A stretch of DNA of 64,000 nt from Siphonodentalium dalli. Taxonomy: Eukaryota > Mollusca > Scaphopoda > Gadilida > Siphonodentaliidae. The DNA is taken from positions 132,435,990 to 132,499,989 of the forward strand of contig CP136067.1 in the NCBI GenBank assembly GCA_032622095.1, given 5' to 3'. Position 1 is the first letter of the stretch. Every line of letters starts with the position of its first letter. The notes under the pieces are model-generated. The model saw only the letters and a program-made list of their open reading frames with translations, ran no database searches and was not told the origin of the DNA. Positions 55,901 to 64,000 of this stretch are shown in pieces. The position numbers and the translations under genes are program-made.

Positions 55901-58900
55901 TCTAAACTATTATGGCATAAGACATTTTTATTTTTATATTTTGTTTAGTACAGCCATTAACAATTTACAAAAGACTACTTAAGGTGTAGAGACGAATTTT
56001 GGAAACCTCCACGACTTTATTCCAAACTTTTACTATAAAGATTGTCGACATCATTGTCTTTAACCAAGAATAATAGCTGAGGCAAATGTAGTTCATGATC
56101 ATATAACACGGTACCTCTAATAGTCACACAATTAACATAATATTAAAACTGATTTAAAGGGACACATACAAATCACTCCGTAAATCTGCTGGATTATTTT
56201 GGCATACACATGGCGACAACTTAACTATTGTACGAATAATGATTATATTATAATTACATGACCTGAGACTCAGGGTTCTCTAAAATGTTATTTATACTAT
56301 TTTAATTTTTGGACTGGTAAAAGCTGCTCCGACGGCAGACTATCTGTTCATCATTGGCATTATTCAAGCTTCCGGTGAGCAAGGCAGGGTACTTTGTTGC
56401 GGGCCCAGGACACTGTGGCATCCCACATTGTTCATTCTGATGTTTGCACCATAAAACAAGTTTTGTTTAAAATACCTATTATTTATAAATGGATGTTCTA
56501 AAAACAAATGTTCGGAATGCGATTTTGAAATTATGTAGATGTAATTGACGTGCCACAAACATTAAGAATCATCAGTTAGTTGGATAGTGTAAGCTTATTT
56601 TCTAAACGTTAATGGCATATATCTGTAAACATACTTCGATTTTTTTAGCAGAGACATGAACCATTTTCAAAAGATGAACAGAGATGAATAATGAAAACGT
56701 CCACATGCACCTTTGTTCTAAACATTTGTTCAGAAGAATGTCGTTTGTATTGTCATTAACCAAGTAACGCTGCTCATCAATATCCGATACAGGTCCCTGT
56801 CCATTCTACTCCTCTATTCTATGAAACATCAATTATCTATATTGTCAAATAAGAATGGATGGTACGCACTCAATACTAGTTGAACATTGATATCCGATGA
56901 AGAACGCTCTATATTCTTCAGCGTGACGTATCACGAATGTATATAGTCATGGTACTAAACATACCCGATAAACAAGCAAACCGATGTACTTTATCTATTT
57001 GCTTGGAACTCCCACAAACAAATTCAAGCATGCATGAACCATTTAAGGCATATACGCACGTTTTTCTTGTAATACCTGATATTTCAAGAACGTATTTTTT
57101 AAGTGTGGTAGATGTTACTTACACGACACACACATTAATCACCATAAATCGGTTGGAAATGAAAAGCATATAATTATATACTTTTATGACATGATGTCTT
57201 AAAATTTATTAGCATAATTATGAACTATTTTCAACAGACTGCTTAAAGATACATAATCCATTTTAACGCCCCTAAATTACAATGTGTTCCGCTTTGGCGG
57301 TAAACAATTATTTTAATCGAGTCGAGGAATCCACACATCAACGGCGGTCGCCGTTAGGAGAGGTCACACAAGGTCATACCCGGCGCCCTGTTCGAAAAGT
57401 GCATCAGAACCAATCGCAAATTAATTTCGGAATACATAAGACGACAAAACCTATCACCAATTCGCCATCAACAAGAATACGGTACCTTGTGATAGTTGAC
57501 ATGCGGATACATATATATACTTATTTACGAATCGGTAATCATTTTTAATTCATGAAAATATAAATGTTATATGACACCATACTTGTCACACGTGGAAAAA
57601 CTGTGTGTTTACAATTGTGATAACACGTGTTGGGGAATTCCAATTTGAACTAGGACTCACCATATATGGAAGTTGTAAAACACATTCGCTCATCGACCAA
57701 AATGCCACGAAAAACCGTTATTATAGGAGATTTTCGGCAAGTATTATATCGGGTATTGTTGTGAGTAATTATTGGCAATATACTAATTTGGTTAACTAAA
57801 TTGGATGTTGGCCAAACTCCGTTGTTGTGTTGTAACATGATGATACTGGGATCATGCATTGCGTCAGATTATGTATCTTTAAAGTTGCTCTGTCCGATTT
57901 GACATCATACTTTCATAAAACTACTATTGATAGTTAGAAATAATAAGATCGTGCCAATGAGATTATTAGTAGGAGGTTCTGATGTTTTTAGATATCGACT
58001 TCCAAAAGAAAATGTTTTAACAAATTTCGAAGTGTTGTCATTTGTATCTGCTGAGAAAAATATGGTGTTGTTTTATATTTTTACCCTTGAATATATTATC
58101 AGCAGATGATTTCTTTCTTTTTAAGCAATAAATCCTATAACCTATGATAACATCTCATGATTTATAATCACTGATAAAGATCGTCTAAGACTTTATTTCC
58201 CAAAAGGAATAACTAATAAAGAGCGTTATCAAGTATGATAGTTTGGGCTCGCTTTCAACGTAACACTGGTGGATACTTTTATGGATTTTAGCGATGCATG
58301 CCCCATACAAATGGCGGTGGTTTCAGGTATGTTTCACTTGCTCAGTAAACTGATAATTACCTTTGAAGAATGTAACTAATTAGGAGACAACTCGAGGTGG
58401 ATCGTTAAAGTGGAGAGGGGAATTATAATAACATCCCAAGCCTTTCTTCCAGTCTTTTGTTCTGAAGATTGTCTTTGACATAGAATAGCTGAACATCGAT
58501 ATCATATCAATAACCGTTATAATTAAATATAGTTGAAGTCACCAGATAAACAAGTTCACTAACCATGGTGCGCACTATCCACCTACGTTCAACTCTGGCA
58601 CAGTAAAATCAAGCTTTTGTTCTGACGATTGGAGTTAAATATAGCTGAAGGAACCAGATAAACAACTTCACTGATGCTTTATCTACTGCTTTGAACTTAT
58701 TACACCAACAAAGTCCGGCATGAATATGAACTTTTATTAGCACACACAGGAAACATTTTCAAAAGACTCCTTAAAGATTCCCTGCCCGATTTGTCACTAC
58801 ACTTTCGTATAACTACTATATTTTTCGGTTCGAAGAAATAATAAGATCGGGCCAACGAATGTAATATCGGCAGGTTCCGATGATCAGATACCGACTTTTA

Positions 58901-59060
58901 AAATGTTTTGAATTGGTGCCAGCCTATCAAAAAAAAAAATACCATTGATCATCTCTGATAAAGAGGACCCATGCTTTCCTTTCCACATATTATAACATTA
59001 AAAAGAGCGTTATCGATTATAAGGCATGCTCCTTTTAAACGTAACACTGGTTTTGTGCTA
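55901..59060. repeat. very degenerate long-period repeat
   Basis: The motifs CAAAAGACTNCTTAAAG (55967, 57232, 58757), GTTCWGAAGA.TGTC (56730, 58460) and GATAAACAA recur in order. The clearest pair is 57880-58270 and 58770-59055 (AAATAATAAGATCGNGCCAA, AAAGAGCGTTATC, AACGTAACACTGG). No gene is seen. Confidence 0.6.
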
Positions 59061-59408
59061 AATAGTGGTTAGTGTAAACATATTGTATTGCATAATAATA
59101 TCGCAACGGGATTGAGACACAAGTTTTACAACTTACAAATGGTCTCTCTCCCCACATAATTGTATTACACAAAATGAACATAAAATATAATCACACACAA
59201 AATAATTCATATGCACAACATCTTTTCACTTATAACAATATAATGATATAATCCCGAGTATGACAATAACGGTGGATATTTCTCTTTATGGGGGGGGGGG
59301 TGGTTCGTCCCGTGGGTCGGTGGCTCAGACGAGTCTTCGCATTCTATATATGTAGTGATAATACAACATGTTACATTTGCAGCGTAGGTTTGCACATCAA
59401 TGTGTTTA

Positions 59409-62400
59409 CTAAAATTTGAACCGCGATGTCGAGGTTATGTATAATTGAACAGCCCTAAATATGTTCTGATTTTGTGTACTATTCAGGTTAGTATCTCCAA
59501 GGAGGAGTTTCTCGAGATTAATAGTTAGTACACCAATGGTAGCGAGTTGGTGAAACAACAAACATCGTTGATCTGTGTAAAATGGACAAACAAAAAAATA
59601 ATGATTTGCTTCTTCGGCCGGGTGACCACAACGACAGCTTGGGTTGTCCGATATGAAGTTAGAAAATTTGTCACCGTTTAAATCGCTACAGTAATTTCGA
59701 AGTTTGCAATGAATGATGTTTATCGCGCGATTTCCTAAATTAAAATAGTCTGGTGGCACAAGAACTGGATCAGTCGTTAGGTATTTTGTTTTTAAAATAC
59801 TAATGGAAGATGATTCTTTTATTTTATTTGACAGGGTATTCCATTCCCTAGTTGTATTTGGGAAAAATGTGTGTTCAAAATGGACAGTTCTTTTGAATGT
59901 GTATGGAGGAAAACTTGTTTTATCTCTAAAATCATATCTAGTTGCTGATTCTGGGCGGGTGGGTAAGAGATTGTTGAGATATTTAGGGGTCTTGTTATTA
60001 GTTATTCTGTACATGATATTCATTCTATGAGATTTCCTTCTGTTTGTTAACGTTTGCCACCCCAATTCTACTAGCAAGTTTTTCACAGGAACGGATCGCG
60101 TGAGACCTGTAACAATTCGACCCGCGTCCGCTTGGATGCGATCTAGTTTTGAAATAACATTTGCTGGGGCGGAGTCCCAGACAACGTCAGCGTAATCCAT
60201 CAGGGGCAATATGTACGCTCGATAAATTGTGTCTAAGGTTTTCCTATTTAAAGAAAATTTCAATTGTCTTAGATATGCAAGGCGGCCATATATTTTCTTT
60301 GATAACTCATTGGTATGTTTGTCCCAGTTTAGGTCACTCTGTATATTCAAGCCAAGGTGTTTGTGTGATTCTACGTGGGTTATAGGTTCACCACTGAGAA
60401 AAAGATGTATGTCAGGCTGGGCACCGGTATAAGAGAATGTCATGGACTTAGTTTTACTACTATTGAATTTTACTAGCCATTGATTTGACCATTTATCTAT
60501 GGCTTTAAGATCAGTATTTACACCGTCCTCAAGGTCCTGGAGACTTCCATTGCTAGCAGTGAGGCAAGTATCATCCGCATACATTCTAGTGAAAGATTTA
60601 ATATTTTCAGCGAGATCATTAATATATACCAAGAATAAGAAAGGGCCAAGAATAGATCCCTGGGGGACACCAGCGAGTATCTTTTTATATTCTGAAGACG
60701 TGTTATTTACCATCACCCTTTGTTTTCGATCTGAGAGATAGTCATTAATGAAAGCAAGAAGTGGTCCGGAAATTTCACATCGTTCAAGTTTATATACCAG
60801 TCCCTCGTGCCAGACCCTCTCGAATGCCTTAGATATATCACAAAATACAGCACATGTATGCAGTTTATTCTCGAGGGCCTGGCTAAGGGAATGGTTAAGT
60901 TCTAACAGTTGGAATATAGTTGAATGCCCAGGAAGGAAACCCGATTGGAAATCGTAAAAGAAGCCTTTGGTCTCGAAATGCTTAAAAAGATATTTAAGAA
61001 CAACTTTTTCAAAAACTTTCGCCAGTGTCGGCAGTAAAGAAATCGGTCTGTAATTCTTAGGATTTAAGCGATCGTCATTTTTAAATATTGGAATCACATT
61101 AGCTTTTTTCCATTCATCGGGGAATTTACACTCTTTGAGACATAATTCGAAAATAATTTTTAGGGGCTGAACGATGGCATATTTTGTTTCAAGAAGCATT
61201 CTTGCACTTATTCCATCGTGACCGTGTGCCTTGTTAGGTTTAAGAGATGAAATAGCTTCCAATATATCTTCCGTCTTTACAGGCACATTACTAATGGTGG
61301 GGGGAGGTACAGCCTTAATAATGTTTGGTTTGGCGGTGGGCAGCGCGGAGTTGCCGATAAAACTGTCATTTAACAGAGTTGCCTTCGATAAATCGTCGAC
61401 AATAATTTCATAGGAATCGTTCCCAGTTAGTAACTTAAGCGGGGGTAGGGATCCGTTTTTGGTTCGGTTCAGAATATTATTAACCATTTTCCAAAAATAC
61501 CTCGGGGAGTCTGCTGATGTTAGATTATGCTGAAGATTGTTTTCAAAAAATTTTCTTGCCTGTTTTTTCATATTATTCAGGGTATTTCGCGCCTTTTTAA
61601 AAGTGTTCCAATCAATTAAATTTCCGCTATGAATAGCCTTTTTCCTCAGTTTATCCCGTTTTGTCAGTTGCTTACGAATCTCACTGTTGAACCAGTATTT
61701 ATCTTTCGGTCTGATGAGAACGACGCGACTAGGTATAGTTTCTCGCATAATAGTTCAAAAATCGTTAGTGAACAGTTCAACAGTTTCGTTTACTCCAAAA
61801 CCTTTCGTCAGTTTAAGCCAGTCCTTATTTTTAATTATTTGTGATGCGCGCTGAAAATCAGCGGCTCCATAATTCCACACGTGCCGTTCAAAATTCGGGT
61901 TTAAGGTATAATCGAGTTCCACAACTGCATAAGTTCCATAATGGTCGGATACCCCTGGGTCTATAACTCCCGAATCAATAGCCACAATGCCATCACTTAC
62001 CAAGATCGGATCTATACTAGTTTGCGAATTGTCAGTTACGCGTGTAGGTTCATTAATAAGATTTCGGATTACTAGACGGGCTTTCATTTCATTTAAATCC
62101 GAAGAAGGATCAAAAGCATTTGAGTTCAAATCACCTAGCAGTATTACGGAATTTGATACTTTTAAAGCTAATTCTAGTGAAGTCTCCAGGAGGTCCCAGT
62201 AGTTAGGTGCACAGAACTGAGCTGATCTATATGACACTGCTAAAAGATATCTCATTTTGTTTGATATCACTTTAAACCACATTATAGAGTCGTCAAACTC
62301 GAGAGATGACTGCCTTTCTGACAATACTTGGTCAGAAAAATAGACACAGATCCCACCGCCGTTTGAATCGCGATCATTCCTGATTGGGGGTCCATATCCA

Positions 62401-62743
62401 TCAATCATAATATCAGATGATGGTAATGACGGGTCAAGGTGTGTTTCCGTGAAACAGAGAATATCGAAATCGGTAATCATATCAACTATTTTTGTCAATT
62501 TGTATCGTATGCTCCTGATATTATAGTGAAATATAGCTAACGAATTTCGTTGTTTCGATCAATTGTGCCCGGATTTGGATGCACATCGGACGACATAATA
62601 AGTGATAGGGCGGCCAAAAAAAGAATGGTGTTGTAGTTCATAACGAAGCCCTGTGTGTATCGAGTTATGTGTACCTCACGCTTGCATTTGCGAAGATCGT
62701 GGATTCCAATAGCACTGCGATATGCCATTATACTAATCGCCAT
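59409..62743 (-). pseudogene. endonuclease/reverse transcriptase with two lesions
   Basis: N-terminal hydrophobic segment ending LIMSSDVHPNPGT, close to a 2A peptide. A frameshift near 62550 precedes HYNIRSIRYKL. The endonuclease (DILCFTETHLD, GDLNSNAF, SDHYGTYA) is open to a TGA at 61752-61754. The frame then continues with a linker, the reverse transcriptase (NYRPISLLPTLAKVFEKVV, CAVFCDISKAFERVW, AGVPQGSILGPFLFL, MYADDT) and a C-terminal knuckle CRCGHPAEEANHYFFVCPFY. The polymerase core of 779 codons is uninterrupted, so decay is recent. Confidence 0.92.
62537..62620 (-). other. 2A-like peptide at the retrotransposon N-terminus
   Basis: A hydrophobic run NYNTILFLAALSLIMSS is followed by DVHPNPGT. 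The 2A consensus is D(V/I)ExNPGP; here Glu is His and the final Pro is Thr. 2A-like sequences are known at this position in non-LTR elements of several marine invertebrates. Confidence 0.6.
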
Positions 62744-63114
62744 TGGGACTGATCAACTTGATGAGAATAGTGCCATTGGAATCCCTCTTGTATACGCATA
62801 GGAAGACAACGTCCCGAAACCACATACCCCGAGGTGAACCACTCACTTTGGTTTTGACAGAAAAGTTATATATATTTGATGTTGTACATAAGAATTTGAA
62901 TAATACATAGATGGTAATACGGCATACTACCGTGTTGGTGACAAGTGTCATGTAGGATGTTTGCTCTCTGGACGATATTGAATGGTTAATCAGCTACCCA
63001 AAGAGGCAGCTGGACGCTTATTATTTATAATTTATGAGGCGCGGGTTTGCAATGACTGACCACACTGCCCAACATCAATACCAGGTGCCCAAGCAACAAT
63101 TGGTAATAATAGGG

Positions 63115-63254
63115 AAATAATATATATATACAAACACCACATACATACATATACACATGCACATGCACATATATGCACATATACATACATATACATATAT
63201 ATACACACATATACATACATATACATATACACATACATACATACACTCACATAT

Positions 63255-63303
<49 letters not shown>

Positions 63304-63320
63304 TACATATATATGTATCA
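63115..63320. repeat. CA/TA-rich microsatellite
   Basis: (ATACAC)n and (TA)n runs, with a pure (AT) stretch at about 63265-63295. Frames rich in Tyr, Met, Cys, Thr and His on both strands are artefacts. Confidence 0.95.
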
Positions 63321-64000
63321 GTATCAGCTCGACCCACCAGCATCAGTTCTGAGGAAGCATGACCACTATCTTAAATAATTATATATAAGTAGGTCTATAT
63401 GTTTGTATGTACCATATAACATAAGGATCATACAGTCATCCACAGTTCGCTTGCATCAATTACAATCAGTTTTGGGACTTCTGGTATCCAGTTTGTGCGA
63501 TTCAAAACACAGACATAAAATTGACCGAGTTTTGGTTACTTTGTCAACACTTAATAATCCGTGACAATCGGCATTGACCTTTGCCCGTGAGGTTCGTGCT
63601 TGTATTGGATTGACACACTTGAACGCTGGCTATGTGGGACAGTGGTGGTCAGAAATGCGATCGGATACAATGGTTTAAAATATGGTAGAAGTCGTTCTTA
63701 TGGAGACTGCTGTTAATTTCTTATAGTTTAATGACCAATTTAGAATTCATGTGTAAGTATAGTTTGCAGTTATGTGATCGATTGCACATTGGTACCTGTT
63801 GAATTTTGGCATTCCACTCAAGCTATGTTAAAACAAAAATAGTTGGATGATTTTAGGAATTCATGGAGAGGTTTAGAAACTACGAATCGTTACGCGTAGC
63901 GCATATACTGGGCACAAGAATCCATACTGTTATTACATTTATGGGGTTATACAATTCAGTTAGGTTGTCTGATCATGATGTGATTTAAATGTGATTTAGA
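63321..64000. other. no gene seen
   Basis: No recognisable coding, RNA or repeat feature to the end of the window. Confidence 0.4.

Larger units (their letters stand above)
59085..62743 (-). mobile_element. APE-type non-LTR retrotransposon
   Basis: A minus-strand element from an N-terminal hydrophobic/2A-like leader near 62743 to a 3' end near 59085 (TTGCGATATTATTATGC). It is related to the jockey/CR1 group by its endonuclease and reverse transcriptase motifs. The 5' untranslated part and target duplication were not found. Confidence 0.85.

Noticed and set aside
63025-63378. Frames rich in Tyr, Cys and Met
   Set aside because: Produced by the CA/TA microsatellite.

Overview
This window is eukaryotic, repeat-rich DNA from an invertebrate animal. 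The evidence is split coding exons with GT..AG boundaries, three non-LTR retrotransposons, many MITE-like elements, a foldback/satellite complex, and a secreted PAN plus C-type lectin gene. A lophotrochozoan (mollusc or brachiopod) or a lancelet would fit, but the sequence alone does not decide this. No prokaryotic signals, CRISPR arrays or convincing tRNA or rRNA genes were seen.

1-6300: a duplicated segment (484-1437 and 5719-6280) carries a first exon for a secreted protein. Between the two copies lies an endogenous virus-like block of the Polinton/adintovirus type. It holds a packaging-ATPase-like gene with an N-terminal zinc finger, a second small zinc-finger gene and two tiny genes. Much of it is repeated as an inverted, broken copy, so the two arms form a giant hairpin centred near 2553.

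6300-20130: satellites (about 0.6 kb, 35 bp and about 175 bp units), a U2-snRNA-headed SINE-like element, TTAA-type, hAT-type and 4-bp-TSD MITEs, and a 2.5 kb foldback element that holds a retrotransposon fragment.

20130-36340: an L2-like retrotransposon with one nonsense codon, a Harbinger-like MITE, AT-rich intergenic DNA, a satellite at 29.4-30.2 kb, and a decayed L1-like element on the minus strand.

37700-46600: a satellite of about 150 bp units lies between two foldback elements. A separate 1.29 kb element nearby has the same termini as the satellite units. A degraded coding tail lies at 41.9-42.2 kb.

47000-54000: a minus-strand three-exon gene predicted to encode a 257-residue secreted PAN/Apple plus C-type lectin protein, with a cluster of short palindromes beyond its 3' end.

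54000-64000: another TTAA MITE, a 43-bp two-variant minisatellite, a degenerate long-period repeat, a minus-strand APE-type retrotransposon with a 2A-like N-terminal motif, and a CA/TA microsatellite.

The lectin gene and the duplicated first exon are the only likely host protein genes. Everything else recognisable is mobile or repetitive. The most unusual items are the virus-like inverted repeat, the U2-headed element, the paired-palindrome MITE with its empty site, and the satellite that shares termini with a stand-alone element.
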